Shown here one piece after another: positions 32,625-44,572 of a stretch of 64,000 nucleotides of DNA. This DNA comes from Porphyra umbilicalis. Taxonomy: Eukaryota; Rhodophyta; Bangiophyceae; Bangiales; Bangiaceae. The stretch lies in contig KV918875.1 of NCBI GenBank assembly GCA_002049455.2, positions 77,128 to 141,127 on the forward strand, read 5' to 3'. Both the position numbers and the translations under genes were made by a program. Each line of letters begins with the position of its first letter. Positions within the stretch are counted from its first letter, which is position 1. The notes below the pieces were generated by a model, which made no database searches, was not told the origin of the DNA, and saw only the letters and a list, made by a program, of their open reading frames with translations.

Positions 32625-34567
32625 ATGGACGCGGCGGCGGCCAAGGGGGCCGCCGCCGTCGCCGCGACGACGCGCGTGATCGCGGCGTTGCTCGACGCCG
32701 TCACCGTCGATTCGACGGCGACGGCGAAGCGTTCGCTATTGCTGTTGGCCGTTGCAGAAATTACGGAGGATCGATTGGCTGAGAATGGTCCCCTTTTGGA
32801 ACCGGCTTTTCATTGGCTGGCGCGGCGCCGCTAATCGCTGTTAGCGGCTTAGCCGGCGCCGCTATCCCCCCCACCCCCGCGTGCTCCCCCATTTCCGCCG
32901 CTGAGCGCCCCCACCCCTCCGCCCCTTCGCCCCCGGCTCCCCGCGCCCCTGCGCTCCCGGCTCCCCCCGCTCCTGCTGCTGCTGCCCCCCCCCCCCCGTT
33001 GACGGGGAAACCTTCCAGCTGCCGCTCGGCCGCCGCGGCCGCAAGGCCCGTCGCACGGTGCGCCGCCATGCCGCCACCGCGACGGTGGCTGCTCGCCTGC
33101 TCGCCGCTGATTCAGCCGCCGCCGGCGCCGACGCCGGCCTGTCTCCCCCTCGCGGTTACCGCGCTCCCCCGCCCGTAATTGAAGCGGCGGCTGCTGCCGC
33201 CGCCGCCCCCGCCGCGGTCGACCACGGCGCCGGGATCCCCCCCGGCGCCGCCAACGTCGGCGCGGGCGGCCCTTCCCCCCCCCCACCTACCGGCCGCCCC
33301 TGCGGCGGCCGCCCAAGACGCGGTCGCCGCGACTGCGGCCGTTCCGCGCGCTGCCTTTCGCCCGCGCCCCTCGCCGTGGGCCGAAGCGGTGGTCGGCGAG
33401 CGTGGGGCTGCCCCTGCGGCCGTGGCCGGCGGCCGGCGGCCGCCGCCGCTCGGTGGCAGACACAAGGACGCTGTGGCTGTGGCCGCCGCCGCGACGGCGG
33501 CGAAAATCAAGGCCAAGCACGAAGGCGCTGCCGCGGCGGCGGCCGCCCGGCTCGCCCGCGCGGCCGCCGCGGGCGCCGCGCTGTGCCGCCTCGCCACCAG
33601 GTCGCCCCCGCCGGTGACGCTGCGGACTATCTACGTCGGTGGCGTCGCCCGCGAGATACGCACCTGGCGGCTGCGTGCGCTGCTGTCGGCGGCCGCCGGG
33701 CTGCCCAAGCGGTTGGTCGTCGACGTCGACCGCGCCGCCGACCTCGCCGAGGTGCGCCTGCTGGCGCAGTACGCTGACGCATTTGAGGCGGCGGTGGCGC
33801 TGTCGCCCTTCGCCGCCACGCTAACGCTCGTGCGGGGGGTCGACCCCCTCTCGCTGTCGCTGTTGGGCGCCCCGCCCCGACGCGGGCTGTCGGCGGAGGC
33901 CGCGCGCGAGGTGGCGCGCGCTTTTTACGTGGCGCGCCGCCGCGCCAAGCTGTCGTCGCTGAACGAGCGGGTGGGCATGCCTCCCGCTCACCGGGACGCC
34001 CTCCACCCACTGCTGCACCAGAAGCTCGCCCCGTGCGTGCAGCAGCTGGGTGGTGGTGGTGGTGCCATGGGCGGCCGTGCGACGCTCCCAGCCGCAGCGG
34101 CCGCTGGTGCCGACGCTCAGCGTTGCGGCGCCGCCCGGTGCTGGGCGGACGGTGCCCGCCTGGTTCCGCCCCAGGGGGGGGCGGCCGTGGCGGCGATCGA
34201 CGCCGACCGGTTGGGAGACGAAAATTACCAGCCGGCGGCTCCAACCCCCACGTCGGTTTCTGCCGTACAGTCGGAAATTTGGGTATTGCCGCCCACCCCC
34301 CAGACGTTTTCGGCCGCCGCCGAAGATGACGCGGCGGCCGAGGAAAATTCTCGCGCCGACGGGGACGGGGTCGATCCCGCATCCGGGATCGGGATGCGGG
34401 TGGTCGCCACGACGGCGACCGACCCCCCTGTAGTGGTTTTTGCCCGCAAAGCCGACGGGGCACCGCCCCGTCAGAAAACCCAGCACAGGATGCGGAGCGA
34501 CACAAAAGAGAAAGAACACAAACGCCTGGATCACAGGGCGCGGAGCGCACCAGAACGCCGGAACTAA
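32625..34567 (+). pseudogene. Non-LTR retrotransposon copy A, ORF1
   Basis: The frame opens at ATG 32625 (TTRVIAALLDAVTVDSTATA), which parallels the N-terminus of ORF1 in copy C. It continues after two frame changes, near 32,830-33,000 and in the C run at about 33,280. Its best part is an RRM-like segment: TIYVGGVAREIRTWRLRALL, GLPKRLVVDVDRAADLAEVR, then APPRRGLSAEAAREVARAF and RVGMPPAHRDALHP. The same chain occurs in copy C as LFVRGVPRETGAHLLRRL, VVDVDRCGDVAAITLLADA, RRRRGLSPAAADAAAREFF and RTGMPPWLREAF. ORF1 proteins of non-LTR elements bind their RNA; that role is inferred. No ORF2 follows directly, so copy A looks truncated. The last ~40 codons are probably flanking sequence. Confidence 0.6.
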
Positions 34568-35362
34568 CGCAAACTCAACGCTGATTTATTCGAGTACGCA
34601 CAATGACCCCAAAGCATACACTCATATACCCTCAGAAACTAGACGCAGGACGTGCACAATCCCGACCCAGGAAGGAACGGTCGTAGGGGGGCCGGGGCCC
34701 GGCGGGCCACGGTCACTGATGCGGGGTCCTGGTAGCCCCTGCTACGGATCAAGGGACCCCCTTCCACTGGCAGAGAGATATGTTCCCTGGATTTAAGCCA
34801 GCGTGGACTGAAATTGCCCAATACTTCACTAGGGACTTATCCCCAGATTTTCAAGTCTCCGATCAAAGTCCTCGTGGGATATCGACAGTGGCCGGGATCT
34901 AATCTCGGCCCCGGGCATTTCCCCGGTCAAAGGAGCTTCCACAAGCTCTCAGGCCCCTCTAGGGGGCCCGGATCGAGGGGTCGCGTGGCCCCTCGTCCGC
35001 GTCAGGCCCTGCCCCACTTTGCCTCTGGGAGAGAGGGATGTAAGCCTCGGAGGCGGCCCTAAGCCCCACCTGGCATGCGCCCCGAAGGGGCGCCGCAAAC
35101 CGCTTCCTCTAGGGGCATTGCGTGTGTGCTCGCGGCCCCTCCCCCGGCTCATACCGGAGAGGATCGCGTCATCAGAGGAGAGGGGGTTTCCCCCGGCCCC
35201 CCCCCCGAATCGGATCGCGCCTCGCCCCGGCTGGCAGAACTTTTTCCTGTGTCCGTCTCGCCCGGCGGCCCCAGCCCGCCCGCCACCAGCCCCCGCATTG
35301 CGGCGGACCCCCCTACGCCCCTGGCGCGCGGGGACCGCAGTTCACTCGCGGCCGCCCGCATT
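34568..35362. other. Spacer between copies A and B
   Basis: Less GC-rich sequence with scattered short inverted GC hairpins. An AATAAA lies on the minus strand near 34,588. It could hold a relic LTR or the 5' leader of copy B, but no boundary is defined. No gene supported. Confidence 0.35.
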
Positions 35363-36313
35363 ATGGCTGCGGCGGGCGGGGTTGTGGATGCGGACGTGTC
35401 GGCGGGCAGTGCTGCCTCGCTCCCGCCGTTGGCCAACGCGGTCGCCGCGGCTGTCCGGCGCGTGCCGGGCGGCGCCGTGGGCGCTTTGGCGCTGGCGGCG
35501 GCGCTGTTCTACATCGCCGACGGCGCCGTGGCGGAGGCCGCTGACGCGGCCGGCCCACCGCGTCGCCTCGATCCGGCCGCCGCGGAGGCGCGCGCTGATG
35601 CGGCGGAGGCGCGGGGCGTGCGCGTCGCCGCGTCGGCCGCCGCCACGGCGAATAGCGACTTGGCGCTGTCGTCGCGGGCTCTACTCAGCCTTCCGACGTC
35701 GCCATCGCCCAAGGGGCGACTTAACGCCAAGTCGTGAGTCGTTCTGAGGACCGCGCGTGGGTTGCAGCGGGCGACCGCGCGCATCGTGGCCGCCCACTAC
35801 TCGCCGGTTGCCGTCGCGCGCCGCCTGCGGGCCACCGCCCTCGCGGGCATCGCCCGTCGTGCGCGGGGCGCCGCCGCGCGCGCTGTCGCCGCTGCTGCCG
35901 GCGCCAACGCCGCTGCCGTCGCGTTGGTGCGCCTCCCCCCCGACGTGGCGAGCGATGACTGTGGCTTGGGGTGGGGGGCGGCTCTGAGCGCGCCTGCCGC
36001 TGGTGCGCGCGCTCCCCCACCGACGCCCGCCACGAAGCGGCGCGTGCGGGCGCCACCCGACTCCGCGTCGGGGCACAGCCTCGCCTGTGCGGGCGGCGCG
36101 CCGCCGGTCGGCATTGCCGGACGGACGCGCGGTGCCTGGCTGCGCGCTGGCGCTGTGGCGTTGCCGCACGTGGCCGGCGTTGGCGCGGGGCCGGTTATCG
36201 CTGCGTCTCCAGCGGAGGCGCACGCTGCTGGCAGCGTGCCGCACATCCTGCGCGTGTCTAGCGAGTCGGATGTGGGGCAGGGGGCTCCCGCGGCGCCCCA
36301 ACCTGACGGTTGA
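35363..36313 (+). pseudogene. Non-LTR retrotransposon copy B, ORF1 remnant
   Basis: One frame from ATG 35363 to TGA 36311-36313 with an internal TGA at 35735-35737. LANAVAAAVRRVPGGAVGAL parallels the N-terminus of ORF1 in copies A and C. After the internal TGA, ATARIVAAHYSPVAVARRLR parallels the Arg-rich section of copy A. The RRM-like domain seen in A and C is missing, so it is a deleted version. Lies 150 bp upstream of ORF2 in the same strand. Confidence 0.5.
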
Positions 36314-36462
36314 GGTGCCGCGAGCGCCCCCTGCCCCACGTCCAACGCGCACGCGCGTGCGTCTGTGGCCGTGTCGCCACCAGACAAGCACGGGGCTCGC
36401 GCCGCCGCGCCGGTGGTCGCGCCGCCGGCTGCCTCCCCCCCCGTTAGCGACGTCTCCGCCAA

Positions 36463-39400
36463 ATGAGTTCATCTGGCGATGACTCGCAGGCCCTGCCGGG
36501 GGTGGGTCGTCTGCCGCGCCCGGTCGGGCGGCCCGGCCTGGTGAGGCGGCGGGGCGCAGCCCCCCCCGCAATCAAAGTGCCGGCGTCGGTGCTGTCGGCC
36601 AACCGGCCGCGCGGCTGCCGCCACTGCGGCGCCTGGCTTCCTTCCGGTCGGTCGACGACCGCGCGCCTGGCGTTGGCGGAGCACGAGGAGGGGTGTGCTG
36701 CGCGCCCGGGCGCGCCTGCTGCCGCGCCGGCGGCCCGCGCGGTTGCGAACTCGCTGGCCGTGGGTGGCGCCGCGGCCGCGTCGGCCGCTGCCACGCCGGC
36801 GCCCTCTCTTGGCGTGGACGGCGGGTCTGGTGCTGGTGTTGGTGCGGCCCCTCCTCTGGGAGTCTGCCCACTGCTCAGCTGTAGTGCGGCCGTGGGGGCG
36901 GGCGCCGCGTTCGTCGAGCACCTGCGCTCGGCGCACACGGCGGTGGACGTGCCGCCCGAGCGCCTTGTGGAGGCGCAGCTGTGGGGCTGCCGTCACTGCC
37001 ACCGCCTGTTCACGGTCGTGCGGACGGCCTCTGGGCATCGCTTCCTGCGCCCCCACGAGCCCAACTGCTCTTCGCACCCGCTTCTACAGGGGGGGGGTGG
37101 TCGCGTGGCGGCAACGGCGGCGGCCACCGCGGCGGATGCGGCGCCGGCGACGGCGGCCGACCTGGCCAACTGGGCGACGCGCACGTGTTGCGTAGTGGGT
37201 GGGTGCACCACCACGCATCGCGGCGCCGTGACGCCGCGCACGCTGCCGGCGCACCTGCCGCGCTCTCATACGCTGGCGGCGGTGCCGGAAGAGTGGGTCC
37301 GCGCGCTGCGGTTGGCCGGATGCCGCTACTGCGGTCGCCCGTACCGCACAGTGGTGGGCCGGCAGCGGCGGACGTCGCTGTCGCGGCACGAGGCGCGGTG
37401 CGACGAGCGGCCGGCGTTGGTGACGGAGGAGGACGAGGACCTGCCGCCGCCGCCGGACGGCGAAGCGGGAGGTGCCCCTGCGAACGGCAAAGACGGCGCC
37501 CGCCCGGCGGCGGTCGCCGCGGCCGGAAGCAGGACAGGCGGGGACCAGGGGTTGTCATGGATATATCCCCGAGGATTATATCCGTGCATTATAACCGTAT
37601 CCACTTCGGATGCGAGCAGGGGACACATTTCCAAAATGCATTATGAGAAAAGGAGGAGAGGATATATCTATCCTTTCCGACAGAAATTGCGAGATTTTAT
37701 CGGATCCGTATCCCAGACATGAGAGTCAGGATACAGGGATAAAGATGGTTATGAGGCTTCCCGCATCTTGAAAATTCTGGTTAAACGCAGTCGACCTCTC
37801 TTTTCGCGTGTCGACTATCGGGGAAATTAATGTCCGAACATTTGGCGGCGACAAGCGGCGATTGAGCCCGACCCGGGTGCAACCGTTCAGTCACGCGACT
37901 CGATCCGATTACAATATTGTCAGAGTGTGACACGAGATTCAGAACGGTCATTCTGACGTCCGTTTACACAAACGGCGCCTCGACGGCGCCCGTTGGGGCG
38001 TAGAAATCAGGTGTGGATTTCAAGTCGTACTGATGTCCATTCAGCACTCGAATATCGTCTGGATGGCGTTCTTCTTGGCCTCTAATTGAGCTGTCTGTCG
38101 GACTTGTCGGATTATATTCGGATCCAATAATCGTATCCGGATACGAATATAATCTACGCAAATATCCGCTTGCGCAGGCAGATATCCTCATCCGGATCTC
38201 AGCCAGATATCCTCATCCGGATCTCAGCCTAGGGAGTTATTCGTAATCAGATACGGAGGATCGGCGTGTATCCGTATCCTATTCCGGCCCAAAAACCATA
38301 TCCTGACGACCCCTGGCGGGGACGCACCCCGCCCCCCCCCCCCCCTCCCCCCCCCGCGACGCTATTCTCGGAGGAGCCAAACGAGTGGGCGCGGAAGCGC
38401 GCGGCATTCCTGCTGCGGCACGCCCCCCTCCCCGACTCGTGGCCTGCGCTGGTGGCGTCGGGGGCGCGCACCACCGATCACGTCGCCGCTTCTCTGCTGC
38501 CCGCGTGGCGGCAGCTGGGTGCCGACGCGCTCTCCTGGGTGCGGCGCGACCTGGGCAACGTCACCGCGTGGCTGTGGCTGATAACCATCCCGTCCCTCCT
38601 CTTTCACGTCCCCGCGCGCACGTGGGGCAGGGGGGAGGGTTCTGCGCCGCTGACCCACGCGGCGCGTGTGGCCGCGCTCCTCGACGGGGACTTTTCGGCG
38701 GCGTTACAGGACCAGAACGTTGGTGTGTGGCGCGAGCCGCCTGCGTCTGCGGCCGCGGCGCCGCCCGCGTCGCCTTCCTGTCCCCCCCTAACCCCCCCCC
38801 CCCCCCCGCTTTCGATATCCCAGCTGCCGACCTCCCCTTCCCGCGTGTTGGACCCGGCGTACCCGTACGCCCGACATGCGGCCGGCTGCATGCGACGCGC
38901 GCGCAGCGCCGGGCGCTCCGACAAGTATGGCGTGAGCGCCTCAGCGCCGCCGCGCGCACGCTGCAAGGCGCGCTTGTGGCGCCGCACACGCCCGCCGTGT
39001 GGCTGGCGGCGCAACAACTATTTCCGTGTGTGACGTCGGGGCTGGCGACGACCGCATCAGTCGAGGCCGCGTTCGGCCCTGAGCTCGCCGCCGCCGCCGC
39101 GCACGGCACGGCCGCGGCTGCCCCGCTGGGCTTGTCGGCGGAAAGGGTGGTGGCGACGATCCGGTCGGCCGCGCGCGGCTCCGCCCCAGGCCCGTCGGGC
39201 CTAAGGATCGAGCACCTGTGCGCGCTGGCGAAGGACGGCCGCAACGCGCTGGTGGGGGTGGTGCGGCTGTTGTCTACAGATGCGGCCACCACGGTGGTGC
39301 CGACTGTGGCGAGCCACGCGCTGGTGGGCGCGGAGCTCCTGCTCCTCTTCAAGCCGGGAGCGTCCGCCGTTGACGGAGTGCCCCGGCTCCGCCCGATCGG

Positions 39401-40255
39401 GATGCCGGAGACGATCCGCAAGCTGGCTGTGGGGTCGCTGGCTCGCGATCTGCGCGCGTCGGCGGCTGCGCTGATGGCGCCGCTGAAGCTGGGCATCGGC
39501 GTTCCTAACGCGTGCGAGCGCCTCTTTCACGCGTTGGAGGCCCAGCTGGAGGTGGCACCTGAGGAGGGGGTGCTGTTGTTGGACTTCAAAAACGCGTTCA
39601 ACCTCATCTCCCGCGCGGCAACGCGGGCATTCGTCGACCGCGCGATCCCCTCTCTGACGCCGCACGTGGCGGCGAAGTACGGCGGTGCTCCGCCGGCGGT
39701 GTACGGGTGGGCGGCGGCGCGGCGCGGCGGCGACAGTGGCGCTGACGGCGACGGCTGCAACGGCCGCGAAGGGACGGACGACGGCGAAGACGGTGGGGGG
39801 GGCGACGAGGACCCCCCCGGCCTAGTCGACGATGGCGATGACTGTCGCCCACTAAGGGCGTGGCGTGGTCGCCGGGCACACCCGCGGCGCCGCCCGACCT
39901 GACCGCCCAGTGGCGGTCGGAGGGGGTGGAGCAGTTCTCGATCCCTGTGGGCCACCGCGATTTCGTGGCGGCGCGCGTCGCGGCCATGGCGGCCGAGCAC
40001 GCCGCGGGGGTGGCGGAGATTGTTGCACTGCCGGAGGAGGAGCTGCAGACTAAGCTGCTCCTCCTCCGCCTGTGCGCCGGGCCTCGCGTGACGTTCGCGC
40101 TGCGGTCTCTCCCCCCCGACGCAGGCGCCACGTTGGCCTTCGCCGTCGACGCTGACGTCCAGCGTACGGTGCTCTCCCTCCTGTGTGACGCGACGGACGG
40201 TGCTGAGGAGCGCGCGGCGCTGCTCGCACGCGCCACGCTGCCCGTGCTTTTCACA
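36463..40255 (+). pseudogene. Non-LTR retrotransposon copy B, ORF2 (zinc fingers + RT), split by a MITE
   Basis: Starts at ATG 36463 (MSSSGDDSQALPGVGRLP). The first 350 codons hold several C2H2/C2HC fingers: CRHCGAWLP, CPLLSCSAAV..EHLRSAH, CRHCHRLF, CCVVGGCTTTHRG..HLPRSH and CRYCGRPYRT..RHEARC. The hAT-type MITE at 37546-38315 then interrupts the frame. Beyond it the ORF resumes (NEWARKRAAFLLRHAPLPDS) and, after a change in the C run at ~38,790-38,810, enters an R2-like RT: APGPSGLRIEHLCAL, LRPIGMPETIRKLA and LLLDFKNAFNLIS (motif A). Compared with copy C, about 80 residues holding motifs B and C are absent after VYGWAAARR. A frame change follows, and the homology stops at about 40,255, so the endonuclease end is lost. 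Confidence 0.8.
37546..38315. mobile_element. hAT-type MITE inserted in copy B
   Basis: A 770-bp AT-richer insert with terminal inverted repeats: left CAGGGGTTGTCATGGATAT and right (reverse complement) CAGGGGTCGTCAGGATAT. A perfect 8-bp duplication GCGGGGAC flanks it (37538-37545 and 38316-38323). CAGGGG ends and an 8-bp duplication are diagnostic of hAT elements. The inside has many GTATCC/GGATAC motifs and a 25-bp direct repeat (38180-38204 and 38205-38229) but no transposase, so it is non-autonomous. Confidence 0.93.
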
Positions 40256-43108
40256 ACAACTGGACCTCGGTGCATCAGCTTCCGTTGCAAAGTCACTGTT
40301 TCATTGGCTCAGGGGGCGGTTCATGATGCTAAAGCGGATGTTGCGGATCCAGGTTTTGTGAGAAGCACAATACGTGATCGCAAGCACGTTTTTTAACGTG
40401 ATCACTCATCACGCCCAAGCAGAAGAGGGCGTGAACTGGGGCGTGATCTCATTAGCGAAGCTCCTCTGTGAGACGGACACGGGAAGAGCGCCTCCAGCTG
40501 TCCCAATAGGGGCGCTGATTGGTCAACCTGCCTTGATCCAGGTGGGATGCTTCCCGGGTTCCTGACAGTCCATTCTTACCTTGGAAGCGACACTTGGTCG
40601 ATCTATTCATCGATTGGTGGTTGCTGAAGGTACACCCCTCGAGGCATTCTACGCTCTGTTGTATTGTGTTGGGAATGAAATTAGAATAGAGACCTTCGGC
40701 AACTGCGACGTGGGTATCGGATGTGGGTAATTTGTGGGTCGCCCGACTGGTTTTTTTAAGGAAGCCACATCCACCCTTCGGAGCTTTGGCATGTATCAAA
40801 TGTGGGTCGGCAGTCTGCCGCACTCCTTGCGGATTCGCTTACAGTGTGACGGGGTAGAGACTCCTGACGGCGCACGGCGCCTTGCGCCCACGCCTGCGAT
40901 TTCGGGTGCACTGCCGACGGCGCCGGTGACGGCGCCCTGTGCGTACGCCTGCGATCGCGGGTGGACTGCAGAAGGCCATGATCGAAGCAGCTTGGTAAGA
41001 ACGGAACAGAAAGGATCGTGGGTGGGTGGGTGGGTGGGTGGTGGGGGAACGGGTATCAATGGCACCGAGGAGACACGGCGGGGGAAGGGCGCAGGACATG
41101 TGCGAGAAGAGCGATTGGGCGACTGTCTTTCGCAACCCGTAAGACCGGGCATCGAAGGCCAACAGATGCCAGCAATTGGCGGAAACAACCATGTAAGCTA
41201 CTCATGGACTGCTACGTGGCTGCGGTCACCTCGGTCGGTACCGGTTTTTGACGTGGGTGGAATGGCCTCCTTAGCGATATATGGGATGGAAATGTGGGTC
41301 CAAGGCTTGACGTGGCGTGAAACGTGTCCCCGACCGACGCCGTCGACCCACATTTGACATGCCGAAGGTCTCTAATGAGAAGTGAGAGTGTGGATTCGGC
41401 TGTTGTAGTTTTGGTCTGGAGGCTGTCCCCCCGCCTCGTGCTAGTGAGCCTCCAGTGTGGTAGTCCATTGCGAGGGCTCAGGCTGGGTGGGGTGTGTGTG
41501 TGATGACGGCGATGACAGAATGTGGTCATTTTACGTTTGGTTGTGGGGAGGGGGCGCTGGGGCGCCGCGGGCTGCGATGAGGGGTGAGGAGGTAGTTTGA
41601 CCACGATGAAAAGAGTCCAGGACCAAAGCGGTTTCTCAACCAGAAGGCCGGCAGAAAAGGGGAATTGGGTGCCGGGGGACTGTCAACAACGGCGGGGAAG
41701 GACGTGGGTGGCGCCTGATAGCTCCGACGGAGAAAGCGGATCTTTGGCCAACGTGGCCACAAGAAACGTGCTTGAATGCTTCTCAATAAGTATTTATCGG
41801 CTCACATTGGCGTGTAGTTCTTGCAAAAGGCATTTGCATAAGCTTCGCTAACAGCCCCCCCTGCCGCTGGGGGGGGCTTCTATTGATAGAATAATGACGC
41901 CGCCGACGAACTTACCATAGTGCAATCAAATGCACTGGACCGTGGCCGGGGGCGCACTGCTGCGGCCCAACACGATCAGCCCACCGGCTTTCGCACGCCG
42001 CCCCAAGCGTCACGGGATTGGCCCCCTCCTAGACGGGTGCCCCTCCCACATTGTCTGCGTCGGTGGCTGCGGCTGCGACGGCAGCTTCTGCTTCTGGAGT
42101 TGCCTCTGTTTTACAGCGACAGTGATGCCGAGACTGCCTGGCCGCCATCCGTCATCGCAGTTCCCCCCCCTCCCGTCCATGGGGCGAAGCCACGCGTCTT
42201 CCTCTTCAACCTCTTTAACATAGTGTCGTACTTGAAGGATGCCAAGGCAGCCTTCGGTCTGTGATGGATTGGTTCTATACAGCCCCAAAGCTGTTCACAT
42301 TGATCGCCGCCAGTCCGAAAGGGGTGCTACATGATCAAGGAGCAAGTAGATTCGTTTAGAATGGGTGCTACCTGTGCGTGTTCACGCCCCCAAAAGGGGC
42401 GTGATTAGGGCGTGATCGTGCGTGATCGGGCGTGACACGCCCATACGCCCCGGGTTTGGGGGCGTGAAATACAAGCCTACTTGATTGTACCGTAGAGGCC
42501 GGTCGACCGCGTTCGTTGCTTTCCCCCCCTGGACTAGAACGGAAGCGACAAGAATGGAGAAAGACTGTAAACGGTGTACGCATGCCTACGATGAGCCCAT
42601 CAGCGCTTCACAGCGGAATGAGCAAAAAAGGGCGAATGCCGTCATAATGCCGAGGTTCCGATGTGGCAGCGTCTGCGGCCTGATGTGATACACTGCGCGG
42701 CGTACTCCGCATTCTGCGGGAAAATCTCCCCACAGTAAGCACAGCAGTAGCAGAGGACGAGTGACCCAACTGCTGTACACGACCACCGCGTGGAAGGCAC
42801 AGGAGCATCTCCGTTTCTGCCATTGACACGCCATCCAGAATCACATTCCTACTGCAATCCATCAACAGAGAAGCTCAGAAGCTGCACATGCAAGAAACAA
42901 GTGCCATTGAGCTCAATGGGCATCCCCTCAAGCTGGACCATCGCACGTACACATGCACGTCCACGTGGAGAACAATGTCAGGCTGTGCCATAACTTCTCC
43001 GTATTGTCTTGTCCGACGGTTATTTAATACCTTGAGTGTCGACTAACGCGGGGTGGGGCGAAAGAACTGAGCAACGTGTTCGGGGGATGGGCGCGTTTCC
43101 ATTCCCCG
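40256..43108. other. Spacer with inverted repeats, possible unidentified element
   Basis: Normal-GC sequence without a supported gene. It has two clusters of GGGCGTGAT-type motifs (40,371-40,455 and 42,380-42,470). A perfect 14-bp inverted pair AGAGACCTTCGGCA (40688-40701) / its complement (41360-41373) is accompanied by repeated ATGTGGGTCG boxes (e.g. 40,799-40,811, inverse at 41,343-41,355). A (GTGG)n run lies at 41,022-41,042. These suggest one or two non-coding transposon derivatives, but no duplication was found. Confidence 0.4.
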
Positions 43109-43264
43109 CCGGGGATATTCTGAGAGGATCGGGTCCCACAGGAAATCCGTTTTCTGTGGCACCGAGCTGCCCTTGGCAGCCCCCCGCCTGGAACCACACA
43201 GACGGGGGGTCCTCATCCGCCTCCAGACAGCCTAAGGAGACGCCGCCCGCGGCATCCCTGCGGC
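43109..43264 (+). repeat. Left 156-bp direct repeat of copy C
   Basis: Starts CCGGGGATATTCTGAGAGG and ends GGCATCCCTGCGGC. It contains two strong hairpins: CCACAG..CTGTGG and GCTGCC-CTT-GGCAGC. The match to 51186-51341 is equal in length with roughly ten differences by eye. Confidence 0.9.
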
Positions 43265-43307
43265 ATCTTCTTCCCCGTCCCCTTTTGCCGGGGAAGTCCC
43301 CCTCCCC

Positions 43308-44520
43308 ATGGCGGGGGGGGGGGCGGGGGCGGCGGGGGGGCGTTCTCGCCGGTCGTTGTTGCGCGGGTGGCGGCGGCGGTCGACGCCGTCGTCGTCGCCG
43401 TCGCCGGCAGCGCGACCGCGTCCGATCGAGTGGACTTGATTGGACTTGTTTTGGACTTTCTGCTGTCGGCTGCGGCGGTTTCGCCGCCGGCGATCCGCGC
43501 GACGACCGTGCGTCGGGCGCCGGATGACGGCACGTTGGCCAATGGCGTTGCGCCTGGCCCTTCGGTGACCGTAGCTGACGCGGCGCCCATGACCTTGCTG
43601 CGACGGGGCTCCCCCCCTCCCCCTCCTCGCCCTCCTCCCCCCCCCCCCCCCTCCGTCGCCGCCGCTGTCGCCCCTGCTGGCGCCTGCTCGTGCCCCCCCC
43701 CTTCCTGTGGCCGACGCTCTTCCTCCTTCGTCCCCGCCGCCGCCCACCCCGCCGGGCGACGACGGGTGGCGGGTGGCAGATGGTCGCGGTGGAGTGCGTC
43801 GGCTCCCGCCGGCTGCTCTTGCTCCCCCGCCGCTTGCCCCGGCCGGCGGTGCCGGTGGGGTGTCCGCTGCTGTCCTCCCTGGTGGCTCTGCGGATGCCGC
43901 CACCGGTGCCCCCCCCCCCTCGGTGCACCCCGCGGCTCGCCCGCCGCGTGGCGCGGCGGCGCCCGAGGCGCGGCGCACACGGCCGCCCGTGTGTCCCGCG
44001 CCTCCACCGCCGCCAAGATGCTGCTGGCGGACGCCGCCCGCTGCCGGGCGGGGGGGGTCGACTTGGTCACCCTTTTCGTGCGCGGGGTCCCCCGCGAGAC
44101 GGGTGCCCACCTTCTTCGGCGCCTCGTTGCCGACCTCGTCGCCTTCCCCGCCAGACGGTCGTCGACGTCGACCGGTGCGGTGACGTCGCGGCCATCACGC
44201 TGCTGGCAGACGCGGTGCCCGCCTTCCTGGCGGCTCTGCGGACGCTGTCGGCGGCGGCCGTGCTGACGCACCTGGCGGACGCCGACCCCGCGTCGGCCTC
44301 CTTCTTTGGCGCCAGGCGGCGCCGCGGTCTGTCCCCAGCAGCGGCGGACGCGGCTGCGCGCGAGTTTTTTGCGCGCCGCCTGGCCGCCAAGCTGCAGCAG
44401 CTGGCGCACCGGACGGGCATGCCCCCCTGGCTGCGAGAGGCGTTTCGGCGCCACCACGCGGCCCATCTGGCGCCCGTGGCGGCTTCCCTCTGGGGGGAAG
44501 GGGGGGGAGCCCGCCCTCAC
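43308..44520 (+). pseudogene. Non-LTR retrotransposon copy C, ORF1
   Basis: ATG 43308 is followed by a G run (43313-43322), across which the frame must change to read AAAVDAVVVAVAGSATA, homologous to copy A's N-terminus. A Pro-rich middle is readable in a second frame (DDGWRVADGRGGVRRLP). The RRM-like part is LVTLFVRGVPRETGAHLLRR, then, after another change near 44,155, VVDVDRCGDVAAITLLADA, RRRRGLSPAAADAAAREFF and RTGMPPWLREAFRRHHAAHL. The end near 44,520 is approximate. At least three frame changes in about 400 codons mean that either the copy is decayed or the homopolymers are misread. Confidence 0.6.
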
Positions 44521-44572
44521 TCCGCCCGGCTCGGGGGTGACTGGAAACCGCCGCGGGCGGGAACCCTCCTAG

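Noticed and set aside
42586-42834. Minus-strand CCAYCGEIF..QC zinc-finger-like fragment
   Set aside because: About 35 codons before a stop, no context; may be a relic but cannot be supported.
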